From: Ignavibacteria bacterium
Lineage (GTDB): Bacteria > Bacteroidota > Ignavibacteria > UBA10030 > SZUA-254
Reading direction: 5' to 3'
Assembly: GCA_005877655.1 (NCBI GenBank)
Contig: VBOC01000083.1
Location: forward strand, 1-13,736
Length of the DNA: 13,736 bases
Shown: one piece after another, positions 1 through 7,656 of the stretch
How the letters are laid out: the number at the start of each line of letters is the position of its first letter
Position numbering within the stretch: the stretch's first letter is position 1
Notes under the pieces: model-generated
What the model was told of the DNA's origin: nothing
The model's database searches: none
Seen by the model: only the letters and a program-made list of their open reading frames with translations
Position numbers and translations under genes: made by a program

Positions 1-1
1 C

Positions 2-1909
2 GACGGTAAGCGAAGAGTTGACGAAACATATAACGGCGATGATGCCCGGCATGAGATCGTTCCCGCGCTGAAAGACACCGCGCGCGATAAGATCTGGCAT
101 ACGCACGCCAGCACGGAAGTGTTTGATCCGAACGACCCGTATGGGCACTACAGCGGGTATTATGCTAGACATGGCATCCAGGTCAACCGAAGAGGTTGCG
201 ATGATGACCAGGATGGCAGAGTAGACGAGGATGAGCTTGACGGTGAGGATAACGACGGGGATTGGAATCCGCTGACCGATGATCTGGGTTCGGACGGTTT
301 GCCCGACAGCCAGGAGGTCAGTTGCGACGGGAAGGTTTACAATCCGGTGACCAATCCTGACCCCGCGTATGATAATTATGACCGGTTTGCATTTGACAAG
401 TGCCATACCGATGCGGGCGGGAATTACATCCGCAAGGGAGACAAGAATCTGTATACGCAGAACAACGGCATTCCGGATCACGGCGAGCCGCACGTCGACG
501 AAGATTACGGTGCGATATCCGATCAGGATTACTACATGGGGGCGACCGATTCAACCGGCACGTGCAACGGATGCCCTGACCACGTACCCATGGGGATAAA
601 GTGCTTCATGAAGTCGTATGCATGGGAAGGTGACTTCGCCGATGGTGTCCTGCCATTCGACTATTTATTCGTCAATGTGGGAAGGAAGACGATCAAGGAT
701 GTCTATGTTGCATTTTTCTGCGACATGGATGTGGGCCCTGTAAATATTTCGGGCTATTTTGGCCACGATTATGCCTGTTATTTCCCCGACCTTCGGACCG
801 CATTCATTCATAATGCACTGGACAGGGGCTCGACGCCGATGGGGCTGACAGTACTGAAAACGCCGAGACCCCTTGATTCTCTTCAATATATTTTCCAGTG
901 GCACGGATTTAACGAACCCGGCATCGAGGATTCATTGATTTATTGCTGGATGAGCGGACAATGTTTCACCGACCCGATCAAACCATGCCAATCTCCCTCG
1001 TCGCCGACTGATACGCGGTTCTTCTTCTCGTTCGGGAAGTTCAACGAGATGAAGCCAGGAGATACATTGAAGATATCGGTCGCTCTCGTCGGCGGCTACG
1101 GCATCGAAGCCGGCCCTCACAATCTTCGGGAGAATGCGGAGAACGCGCTAAAACTGTACAAGCGAGGCTACCTGCCCCCCATTAATTTGCCGGCGCCCCC
1201 CTTAAAGGTCACAGAAGGGTTTAAGAAGGTGAGGCTTGAGTGGGGATCCCACCTCGATACTTCCGGTGCGTTCGTGGATCCTCAAAGCGTGTGGGACGAT
1301 TCAAGCAAGATCGCGCAGGGATATCCGGACACGAGCTGGAGGCGCCGAAATCCTCCATGCCAGATCCCCGGTGCCTGTTCGAGCGGTCACCTGTGTATCG
1401 GGGGGAAATTGACGGGTGGACGCATCTTCGAAGGGTACCGGCTCTACCGGAGTGAAGACCCCGGGAATGACGCAGGGACTGCGAGTTGGACACTCTTGAA
1501 GCAGTATGACATTCCGGATGACAAATTTGAGTACAACGTCGGCCTCGACTCGGTTTTCGTCGATTCCAACCTTACGCGCGGGAAGCGATATTGGTACGCG
1601 GTTACTTCCTTCGGTATCCCCGATCTGACGATCATCGAGATCAAGGACAGCAGCGGGGCCCTCCGATTCGATTCACTCTACGCTCAAAACACGGAATCCC
1701 CGAAGAGCAACAAGACGAGGGTGGATCTTTCATTCTCGGTGTCGGATACTCTGGGCAAGGTTATCGTGGTTCCGAATCCGTACAGGGTTGACCGCGATTA
1801 CACCTATGAAACCGGGGGCTGGGAAGGCCGGGCAAGCAACTGGTCGGAGAACAACCGCCTGGTCAAATTTATCCATCTGCCGGAGAAATGTACGCCGCGG
1901 GGAACTTGA
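2..1909 (+). CDS. Large secreted protein, T9SS-cargo-like (5' truncated by window, 3' frameshifted)
   Basis: The frame is open from base 2, so the true start lies off the left edge; 635 residues are visible. An acidic Asp/Asn/Gly-rich stretch at visible residues 67-87 (DDDQDGRVDEDELDGEDNDG) resembles calcium-binding thrombospondin-3/dockerin-like repeats. The middle is Cys-containing and of no fold I recognise. Around visible residues 395-560 there is a fibronectin-III-like segment (KVRLEW, FEGYRLYRSED, RYWYAVTSF). The VVPNPYRV and NNRLVKFIHLPEKCT motifs near the end are typical openings of the FlgD-like/T9SS C-terminal domain in Ignavibacteria-type secreted proteins. The frame then ends early in PRGT-stop, while the rest of that domain continues in another frame (see 1896-2018). 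A PorV-like gene follows closely, which fits T9SS export. Specific function is unknown; it may be a pseudogene or carry an assembly error. Confidence 0.8.
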   Translation, partial: DGKRRVDETYNGDDARHEIVPALKDTARDKIWHTHASTEVFDPNDPYGHYSGYYARHGIQVNRRGCDDDQDGRVDEDELDGEDNDGDWNPLTDDLGSDGLPDSQEVSCDGKVYNPVTNPDPAYDNYDRFAFDKCHTDAGGNYIRKGDKNLYTQNNGIPDHGEPHVDEDYGAISDQDYYMGATDSTGTCNGCPDHVPMGIKCFMKSYAWEGDFADGVLPFDYLFVNVGRKTIKDVYVAFFCDMDVGPVNISGYFGHDYACYFPDLRTAFIHNALDRGSTPMGLTVLKTPRPLDSLQYIFQWHGFNEPGIEDSLIYCWMSGQCFTDPIKPCQSPSSPTDTRFFFSFGKFNEMKPGDTLKISVALVGGYGIEAGPHNLRENAENALKLYKRGYLPPINLPAPPLKVTEGFKKVRLEWGSHLDTSGAFVDPQSVWDDSSKIAQGYPDTSWRRRNPPCQIPGACSSGHLCIGGKLTGGRIFEGYRLYRSEDPGNDAGTASWTLLKQYDIPDDKFEYNVGLDSVFVDSNLTRGKRYWYAVTSFGIPDLTIIEIKDSSGALRFDSLYAQNTESPKSNKTRVDLSFSVSDTLGKVIVVPNPYRVDRDYTYETGGWEGRASNWSENNRLVKFIHLPEKCTPRGT

Positions 1910-2018
1910 ATGGAACCTGCTGAGTCAAAGCGGCCGGGCGCTTGCAAGCGGAGTGTACATTTTTACCGTTGAATCGATTTTGGGCCGGCAGATCGGCAAG
2001 TTCGTTCTGATACGCTGA
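1896..2018 (+). pseudogene. Out-of-frame remnant of the T9SS-type C-terminal sorting domain
   Basis: Immediately past the premature end of the preceding gene, a different + frame encodes RGELEWNLLSQSGRALASGV followed by YIFTVESILGRQIGKFVLIR and a TGA at 2016-2018. This is the normal tail of a type A sorting/FlgD-like domain (xLEWNLLxxxGxxLASGVYIFxVES...GKFVLIR). The usual preceding segment, of the type IRIYxLAGDLVKTLxH, is absent. The shift from the upstream frame equals a loss of 3n+2 bases; against the usual spacing between PEKCT and the Trp, about 19-20 codons plus two bases are missing. It has no start codon or RBS of its own, so it is not an independent gene. Confidence 0.75.
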
Positions 2019-2039
2019 TTGGCGAAGGAGAGATTGAGC

Positions 2040-2984
2040 ATGAATAGCCTGAGAGTCTTGTCTGTAAGCCTGATCTGTGTGATTCTCCTCGCGGGAGCGG
2101 TTGCGGTAACGCGTGCAGGCGACCGCTCGGGGACCGTCTCGGGTCAGTTCCTGAAGATCGGCACCAGCGCCCGAGCGATCGGGATGGGGGGAGCACAGGT
2201 CGCGGTTGCCGAGGGAGTCAGCTCAATGGCGTTTAACCCGGCGGGGATCATGGTGGTGGGAGATTACGGCTTCGGAGCCACCTATACAGCATCGCTTGCC
2301 AGTATCCAGCACTCATTCGCCGGGATCGTGAAAAATGTTCCCGGACTCGGCGCGTTCGGCGTGAGTGTCATCCTCCTTACGACCGACGACATCCAGGAAA
2401 CCACGCCTCAATATCCCGAGGGCACCGGCAGATCCTTCCGCGCCAGCGATTACGCGTTCAGCGTGGCATTTGCCCGTCAGGTTACCGAACAATTCAGGGT
2501 CGGCATCAATGGAAAGATCGTCCAGTCGTATCTCTTCGACAGGGAGATCGGCACCTCCACCTTCGCATTCGATATCGGGACGCTCTACGACATCCCAATC
2601 CTCCAGAGCCATCTCGGCGTCTCGCTGACAAATATCGGCAAAGATCTCAAATTCATCAATGAAACGTACTCACTCCCGACGGCTCTCCGTTTCGGCGTGC
2701 TTGTCGACGTCATGAAAGACGCCTCCAACTCGCTGGTGACGACGTTGCAAATTGCCCGGATCAACGATTCCGACGAGCAGTATAATTGGGGGACCGAATA
2801 TGTTTTCAATAATTTGGTCGCGCTCCGGGGCGGCTGGAAATTCGCCTACGACCAGGAGAACGTGACTGCGGGTTTCGGTGTCCGCCTTAATTCCCTCGGT
2901 CTCAACAGCTCGGTCGACTACGGATACAACAATTTCAAGTACTTGCCGGGGACACACTCGTTCACGTTCGAGATGCAGTTCTGA
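2040..2984 (+). CDS. PorV/PorQ-family outer-membrane protein
   Basis: A 314-residue protein. The start is the ATG at 2040, preceded by AAGGAGA at 2025-2031 (8-nt spacing); a longer frame from TTG 2019 has no such support. Residues 1-26 form a signal peptide (hydrophobic core LICVILLAGAVAV, likely cut after TRA). The mature N-terminus carries the family hallmark FLKIGTSARAIGMGGA (37-52) and FNPAG (65-69), followed by alternating amphipathic beta-strands and a C-terminal aromatic (Phe), consistent with a FadL-like outer-membrane barrel. PorV-type proteins bind T9SS cargo sorting domains and pass them to the surface attachment machinery; other family members have unassigned roles. It sits 21 bp after a cargo-like gene and 40 bp before a surface lipoprotein, probably one transcript. 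PorV versus PorQ or a paralogue cannot be settled here. Confidence 0.85.
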   Translation: MNSLRVLSVSLICVILLAGAVAVTRAGDRSGTVSGQFLKIGTSARAIGMGGAQVAVAEGVSSMAFNPAGIMVVGDYGFGATYTASLASIQHSFAGIVKNVPGLGAFGVSVILLTTDDIQETTPQYPEGTGRSFRASDYAFSVAFARQVTEQFRVGINGKIVQSYLFDREIGTSTFAFDIGTLYDIPILQSHLGVSLTNIGKDLKFINETYSLPTALRFGVLVDVMKDASNSLVTTLQIARINDSDEQYNWGTEYVFNNLVALRGGWKFAYDQENVTAGFGVRLNSLGLNSSVDYGYNNFKYLPGTHSFTFEMQF

Positions 2985-3024
2985 CCTCCCTCGGGCCAAT
3001 AGTTCCAAAACTCAGGAGCATCGA

Positions 3025-4809
3025 ATGAAGTCGTTGTTTGCGGGCGCCTACTGCGCCCTTGTTCTGTGGTTGATCGGGGTTGCAGGGTGTGCGTTGGAAA
3101 CACCGAGCGGCACGGAGGGCAGACATCAATTGGGTAGGGATCTCATCATCAATGAGGTCTTCACAATCTCGCCGGATAAGTACTATGCGTATTCCTGGAT
3201 CGAACTGTACAATCCCTCGCCGAAGACAATTGGATGGGCCGATGTCACCAGGCCGGCCTCCGGTTTTGCCGTGGGCTCCAATGGAACGATTTTGCGGACG
3301 AGCGATGACGGCGATCGGTGGATCGATTCGCTGTCGGACCCGTCGTACGGGAATCTGAACGGAATCAGTTTAGCGAACCCGGAAACCGCGTTCGTCGTGG
3401 GTGACGGTGGAACGATCCTCAAAGTCACGAAACGATCGGTCACGGTTCTCATTAGCGGCACCACGAACAACCTGCATGGCATTGCTGCCGTTCCTGACGC
3501 GCAAACCCGCACCGCTTATGCCGTGGGCGATAATGGAAAGCTTTTGCGGACCATCGACCATGGACTTAATTGGCCAGCGGTCCCCGTCCCGACCACGAGA
3601 AATCTGCGCGCTATTTTCTTCGGCGGTTTCCAGTCGATCTTTGCAGTCGGCGACTCCGGCACCGTTATTGCGTCTGCGAATTCGGGGAACTTCTGGTCAT
3701 CGAGGATAGTGCCTGAACCCTATCGCCCCTATACGTTCTATTCAGTCAATTTCGTAGGAGCTCTGGGTTGGATTACGGGTGAGAACGGTACCATTCTCGG
3801 ATCGGTAAACGCCGGATCGCAATGGATAGCGGAATCATCGAAGGTGACGGCAACTCTCAGGGGATCATACTTTCCTCCGCCTGCATCGGGCGATTTCGTG
3901 CCGGGCTCGGGGTGGGTTGTCGGGGATAGCGGAACTATTCTGCTGACCTCCGACAATGGGGCGCACTGGCGCAAGCAAAACAGCGGCACGACGGCAAACA
4001 TCAACTCCGTGACATTCGTCGACAGCGCCCACGGCTGGGTCTTCGGAGACGGCGGTATGATCGGCGTGACGAGCGACGGTGGAATGAGCTGGCGGGCGCA
4101 GCAAAGCCCCGTCTCAAGCAACCTTCATGGATCGGCTTTCCTCCCTTTGTTGGTGAAGGTCAGCCATGGCTATCTGCTCACAATGGTCTCTTATCGCAAG
4201 ACATTTTACATCGATCCAACCTCGGGGCCTAATTTCGATTACTTCACAAGGCTTGACAGCGGCATTGTCGTGTACGATCCGCTCCTGCTTGCGTCCGAAA
4301 ATATACCGGCCCAGTTTCGCGCCGCTCGACCTCCCGACGTCGCACCGGGCAGCTTTGCGGTAATCGTGAGCGACAGCGCCAAGTTCCAGGACCACACCCA
4401 ACTCGGACCCGGTGATGGCGCAATCATAAAGAATAGCATCGGGTTCTACATCGATCGCTCCGCTTCGGGCGGGTTCGCCGGTGCCCACCCGGTCCTCTGG
4501 TCATTGCTCCCCTCGGGAGAGATACAACTGATCAAAGTATTCACAACGATACTCATTTCGAGGGGTGATACGTTGGGAATCGACACAAAGACCATTGACG
4601 TGGTGAGATGGGGAGGTTACAGGCCGAGTCCGGATCTTTACCCGAATAACCAGCCCGCCGGTTTTATCCCGGAGTGGTGGTCGCTCGCACGCTATAGCGA
4701 TGATTACGGAGATGACCCGAGCAGGGAAAATACCAGCTATTCATTTTACATGGCGAATGTCCCCATCCCACGCTGGTACAGCCAACTCAGTCACAAGTCC
4801 AGGCCCTAG
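3025..4809 (+). CDS. Lipoprotein: lamin-tail domain with inserted seven-bladed Ycf48-like propeller
   Basis: A 594-residue protein. ATG 3025 has AGGAG at 3014-3018. A lipoprotein signal ends in VAGC with Cys22 as the lipidation site. Residues 40-69 (LIINEVF...WIELYNPSPKTI) are the opening strands of a lamin-tail domain. Residues ~78-372 then hold seven repeats of the Ycf48/BNR-like type: GFAVGSNGTILRTSDDGDRW, AFVVGDGGTIL, AYAVGDNGKLLRT, IFAVGDSGTVIAS, GWITGENGTILGS, GWVVGDSGTILLTSDNGAHW and GWVFGDGGMIGVTSDGGMSW. After that lamin-tail features resume (VAPGSFAVIVSDS, IDVVRWGGY, EWWSLARYSDDYGDDPSREN). Lamin-tail domains are common on bacterial surfaces, and Ycf48-like propellers are protein-interaction or assembly modules. 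Function is unknown; I infer an outer-membrane-anchored surface or secretion-related protein. It is the last gene before a terminator. Confidence 0.8.
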   Translation: MKSLFAGAYCALVLWLIGVAGCALETPSGTEGRHQLGRDLIINEVFTISPDKYYAYSWIELYNPSPKTIGWADVTRPASGFAVGSNGTILRTSDDGDRWIDSLSDPSYGNLNGISLANPETAFVVGDGGTILKVTKRSVTVLISGTTNNLHGIAAVPDAQTRTAYAVGDNGKLLRTIDHGLNWPAVPVPTTRNLRAIFFGGFQSIFAVGDSGTVIASANSGNFWSSRIVPEPYRPYTFYSVNFVGALGWITGENGTILGSVNAGSQWIAESSKVTATLRGSYFPPPASGDFVPGSGWVVGDSGTILLTSDNGAHWRKQNSGTTANINSVTFVDSAHGWVFGDGGMIGVTSDGGMSWRAQQSPVSSNLHGSAFLPLLVKVSHGYLLTMVSYRKTFYIDPTSGPNFDYFTRLDSGIVVYDPLLLASENIPAQFRAARPPDVAPGSFAVIVSDSAKFQDHTQLGPGDGAIIKNSIGFYIDRSASGGFAGAHPVLWSLLPSGEIQLIKVFTTILISRGDTLGIDTKTIDVVRWGGYRPSPDLYPNNQPAGFIPEWWSLARYSDDYGDDPSRENTSYSFYMANVPIPRWYSQLSHKSRP

Positions 4810-4847
4810 CGAATCACACTCCCGCCAAGCTTAGGAAATCGCACTTG

Positions 4848-4882
4848 AGCCGGGTTGTTCACTCAACCCGGCTAATTTTTTT
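4848..4882 (+). terminator. Rho-independent terminator of the secretion/surface cluster
   Basis: A perfect 10-bp stem, AGCCGGGTTG (4848-4857) with CAACCCGGCT (4864-4873), has a 6-nt loop and is followed by AATTTTTTT. It lies 38 bp after the stop of the lipoprotein gene. The opposite strand has no T-run after the stem, so it acts on + strand transcription only. The bases from here to the tRNA include a run of eight G (4902-4909) and no coding signal. Confidence 0.92.
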
Positions 4883-4943
4883 CTCCTGACGGAATCCGGG
4901 AGGGGGGGGAGGACGACCGGTGGGCGGGTGCCCGGTGAGGTTG

Positions 4944-5027
4944 TGCCGGAGGAGGGACTCGAACCCTCATGGCCTTGCGACCATCGGTTTTTGAGACCGA
5001 CTTGTCTACCAATTTCAACACTCCGGC
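4944..5027 (-). tRNA. tRNA-Leu (anticodon CAA)
   Basis: The minus strand folds into a complete class II tRNA of 84 nt. The acceptor stem GCCGGAG/CTCCGGC has discriminator A. The D-arm is TTG/CAA with loop AAATTGGTAGA. The anticodon stem TCGGT/ACCGA carries loop CTCAAAA (anticodon CAA at 4991-4993). The long variable arm is TGGTC-GCAA-GGCCA plus T. The T-arm is GAGGG-TTCGAGT-CCCTC. All segments add up to 84. The 3' CCA is not encoded (CAA follows), so it must be added after transcription. It decodes UUG leucine codons. It is transcribed against its neighbours, between a + strand terminator and the ABC exporter genes. Confidence 0.97.
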
Positions 5028-5082
5028 TGGGAGAGAGTCATTTTCGCAAATCCGCAATACCCCCCTCGTACGCGACTCGAAA

Positions 5083-5111
5083 AATATACGAAAAGCGGAC
5101 TCTATAACCAA
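5083..5111 (-). promoter_or_regulatory. Possible sigma-70-type promoter for tRNA-Leu
   Basis: On the minus strand, TTGGTT (complement of 5106-5111) and TATATT (complement of 5083-5088) are separated by exactly 17 bp. The -10 matches TATAAT at five of six positions; the -35 is weak. Initiation about 7 nt downstream would give a leader of roughly 50 nt before the tRNA. Assigned by pattern only. Confidence 0.35.
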
Positions 5112-5187
5112 CGTCACACCCTTCCTTGCATATTTGACGCATTATTCGAAGATTTATTCGACAAAGGACCCACATCTTCGAAATTTG

Positions 5188-5907
5188 ATGATACGACTGA
5201 ACGAGGTGACGAAGAAATTCGGCGATTTTACCGCGGTGAACGGGCTCTCACTCGAAATCAAGGCAGGAGAGTTCTTCGGATTCCTCGGTCCGAACGGTGC
5301 GGGAAAGACCACCACCATAAAGATGATGACGGGCCTGTTTACTCCGACATCGGGATCGATCGCGATCAACGGATTCGACATCGGGCGCAATCCCGACGAG
5401 GCGAAATTCTCGACGGGTTACATCCCCGATCAGCCGTTTCTTTATGAAAAACTGACCGGCCGGGAATTTCTTTATTTCAGCGCCGGGCTCTACCGGATGG
5501 ATCACGATGCGGCAACCGCTTCAATAGCGGGCCTCGCAGATCTGTTTGAAATCGGAGAATGGATCGACCGGAGGACGGAACACTACTCGCAGGGGATGCG
5601 CCAGCGCATCGTGATCGCCGCCGCGCTCCTGCACAATCCGAAGGCACTGATCATCGACGAACCGATGGTGGGGCTTGATCCGAGGAGCGCCCACATCGTG
5701 AAGAAGGTTCTGAAACAGAAGTCCCGGGAGGGGTCTGCCGTCTTCATGTCGACCCACAGCCTCCCGGTGGCCGAAGAACTTTGCGACCGGATAGGCATTA
5801 TCAAGAACGGCGTTCTTGTGTTCGAAGACAGTCTCAACGCCTTTCATGATTTCAAGCGCCGGTACGACGGAAAGTTCGAATCGACGTTCCTCGAACTTAC
5901 GAAATAA
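5188..5907 (+). CDS. ABC exporter ATP-binding protein (ABC-2 type)
   Basis: A 239-residue nucleotide-binding subunit that would hydrolyse ATP at the inner membrane to drive the permease encoded next. All motifs are present: Walker A GPNGAGKT (34-41), Q-loop Gln82 (YIPDQ), signature YSQGMRQR (133-140; a variant of LSGGQ seen in the CcmA/NatA-like subfamily), Walker B ALIIDEP (153-159) with catalytic Glu158, D-loop GLDP, and H-loop His190 (MSTHSL). The start chosen is ATG 5188 because MIRLNEVTKKFGD is the usual N-terminus of this family; no strong RBS is visible. The same frame is open back across the tRNA, but that part is antisense tRNA sequence, not protein. The permease gene begins 20 bp downstream, so the pair is co-transcribed. 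Substrate unknown. Confidence 0.93.
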   Translation: MIRLNEVTKKFGDFTAVNGLSLEIKAGEFFGFLGPNGAGKTTTIKMMTGLFTPTSGSIAINGFDIGRNPDEAKFSTGYIPDQPFLYEKLTGREFLYFSAGLYRMDHDAATASIAGLADLFEIGEWIDRRTEHYSQGMRQRIVIAAALLHNPKALIIDEPMVGLDPRSAHIVKKVLKQKSREGSAVFMSTHSLPVAEELCDRIGIIKNGVLVFEDSLNAFHDFKRRYDGKFESTFLELTK

Positions 5908-5927
5908 GCATCCGGATCACCCGAGTG

Positions 5928-7613
5928 ATGGACGAGATTCTTCATATTCTGCGCTTTAAATCGCGCAGTATCCTCATGCGCTCGACGGAGTTCAATGCCG
6001 CGAACGTCGTAAGAACTTTCGGTTCCATTGTTGTGTTCGGGGGTTTTGCGATCGGGGCGTATTATTCGTCGAGGGTTGCCACCGATTACCTCCTCGATAC
6101 CGCCCGGCTCGGCCTGTTCCTCCTGCACCGCTTCATGGCGATGCTGCTCTTTGTTTTCTTCCTCTCGATCAACGTCGGAAACATCATCGTCTCGTACGCG
6201 ACATTGTACCGCTCTTCCGAGATGGAATATTTCCTGACAAAGCCGATCCCGCATACGAATCTCTTTCTCATCAAATTCCTGGATAATTTCTTCTACAGCT
6301 CGACGGCATTTTTCCTCATGGCGATGGCGGTGCTCCTCGGGTACGGTTCGCATTTTCACATGCCGGCTCTCTTCTACATCAGGACAATGTTCCTGACGCT
6401 GATGCCGTTCATTTTCCTCTCCGGCTGTCTGGCGGCCATCATGCTGATGGTCGTCATGAGATTTGCCGAGTCCCTGGGGGTTCGCAAACTCGTTCTCTTA
6501 TTGGTTATCGTCTATCTCGGCGGGCTGTCGCTCTACTTCAGCATGACCAACCCCGTCCAGCTTCAGGCGCAGGTGATGGAGCATTTTCCACACGTGGATC
6601 AATATTTCGGATATCTCGATCCGCCCGTCGCCAAATTTCTCCCCAATCACTGGGTTGCTGAATCTTTATACTGGACGATGCGCGGGGATGAGTCGCATGC
6701 GCTCTCCTATGTTGTTCTCCTGGCGGGGGCGACGATCGCCGTATTCGTTCTGATGCTCTGGACCGCGAAGCGGTTATTTTACGCGAGCTGGCTCTCATCC
6801 CTGAATCTCCGGAAGACTGTGGAAGCCCCTGGGGGATTGCTCAAGGCATGGTCGCTGACGAGCCGTTCGCGCTTCGAACCGCAATCGACAGTGCTGGTCA
6901 AAAAGGAGTTCTGGCAGTTTTTCCGGGAACCGAGCCAGTGGATTCACCTTACGATTATCGCGGTCCTGATCGTGACGTTTATTTCCAGCGTTGCTCAGAT
7001 CAATCTGAGGCAGCCATTGCCCTTTCTGCAGACAATTTCCTATATGGTAGTGTTGTTGTTCAATATTTTCCTCATCGCTTCGATCGCTCTGCGATTTGTC
7101 TTCCCGAGCATCAGCGCCGAAGGAATGAATTTCTGGAAAATTCTCAGCGCTCCCGTGGACCGGAGAAAACTGTTCTGGCTCAAATTTACCCTCTACCTTG
7201 CGCCGATTCTTCTGACGAGCGAGATGCTGGTGATCTTTTCGCATCATTCCATCCGAAATTACCCTCTCCTCGTCCAGCTGGCCTCGATCATCATGCTCTT
7301 TGCGTCGCTCGCGCTGACGGCGCTGAATCTGGGGTCCGGGAGCTTCTTCTCGACGTACCGCGAAAAAGATCCGATCCGCGTAGCGTCGTCCCAGAGTGCC
7401 ACACTCACGTTCCTGCTCTGCATCGTCTATCTGACTGCAACGGTTTCCTGCCTCTTTGTCCCGTTCAACGGCTATTTCGCGTTCATCCTTCGCGCGGTGC
7501 CGTTTGACCAGTCCACCGTTTATTTCGGCGTCATGCTCGTGTGTATCCTCTCAGCGTCGCTTTGTGCGGGATCGCTCGCGCTGGGCTTGCGCGCGCTGCG
7601 CAGAGACTTCTGA
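5928..7613 (+). CDS. ABC-2 type transporter permease, 12 predicted membrane segments
   Basis: A 561-residue, highly hydrophobic integral membrane protein. Reading hydrophobicity by eye gives about 12 segments, in two sets of six: roughly residues 29-49, 63-95, 118-140, 148-175, 185-205 and 258-282, then 338-360, 366-390, 408-430, 440-465, 483-515 and 525-550. A soluble stretch (~283-337, containing KKEFWQFFREPSQW) lies between the halves. That stretch and SSEMEYFLTKPIPHTNLFLI in the first half resemble the cytoplasmic coupling regions of long single-chain ABC-2 exporters. The start is ATG 5928; GTG 5925 directly before it is possible, and neither has a clear Shine-Dalgarno, suggesting coupling to the ATPase gene 20 bp upstream. 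The two-repeat layout suggests one chain could supply the whole membrane domain. Substrate cannot be told. Confidence 0.88.
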   Translation: MDEILHILRFKSRSILMRSTEFNAANVVRTFGSIVVFGGFAIGAYYSSRVATDYLLDTARLGLFLLHRFMAMLLFVFFLSINVGNIIVSYATLYRSSEMEYFLTKPIPHTNLFLIKFLDNFFYSSTAFFLMAMAVLLGYGSHFHMPALFYIRTMFLTLMPFIFLSGCLAAIMLMVVMRFAESLGVRKLVLLLVIVYLGGLSLYFSMTNPVQLQAQVMEHFPHVDQYFGYLDPPVAKFLPNHWVAESLYWTMRGDESHALSYVVLLAGATIAVFVLMLWTAKRLFYASWLSSLNLRKTVEAPGGLLKAWSLTSRSRFEPQSTVLVKKEFWQFFREPSQWIHLTIIAVLIVTFISSVAQINLRQPLPFLQTISYMVVLLFNIFLIASIALRFVFPSISAEGMNFWKILSAPVDRRKLFWLKFTLYLAPILLTSEMLVIFSHHSIRNYPLLVQLASIIMLFASLALTALNLGSGSFFSTYREKDPIRVASSQSATLTFLLCIVYLTATVSCLFVPFNGYFAFILRAVPFDQSTVYFGVMLVCILSASLCAGSLALGLRALRRDF

Positions 7614-7617
7614 ACTC

Positions 7618-7646
7618 TTGAAATTCAGCCCGCATTTCTGTATGTT
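7618..7646 (+). promoter_or_regulatory. Possible sigma-70-type promoter before the LpoA-like gene
   Basis: TTGAAA (7618-7623) and TATGTT (7641-7646) are separated by 17 bp, just after the permease stop. Initiation about 7 nt downstream (near 7653) would leave ATG 7657 almost leaderless, which would fit the lack of a Shine-Dalgarno there. The -10 overlaps the alternative in-frame ATG at 7642. Pattern match only; read-through from the ABC genes is equally possible. Confidence 0.35.
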
Positions 7647-7656
7647 GAAAGTTCGC

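Noticed and set aside
4848..4882. Use of the terminator hairpin for the tRNA on the minus strand
   Set aside because: On the minus strand the stem is followed by CAAGTGCG with no T-run, so it is not bidirectional.
4902..4909. Run of eight G as a phase-variable tract
   Set aside because: It lies in non-coding DNA between a terminator and a tRNA 3' end, away from any promoter or start codon.
4969..5187. N-terminal extension of the ABC ATPase reading frame
   Set aside because: The extension translates antisense tRNA-Leu sequence and AT-rich intergenic DNA; the family N-terminus MIRLNEVTKKFG begins at 5188.
5844..6359. 171-residue minus-strand ORF over the ABC ATPase/permease junction
   Set aside because: Highly charged low-complexity translation of the antisense strand of a membrane protein gene; no start signals.
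6848..7507. 219-residue + strand ORF in another frame of the permease gene
   Set aside because: It lies wholly inside the membrane-protein gene, has no RBS or recognisable motif, and the permease frame has a consistent hydrophobic pattern.
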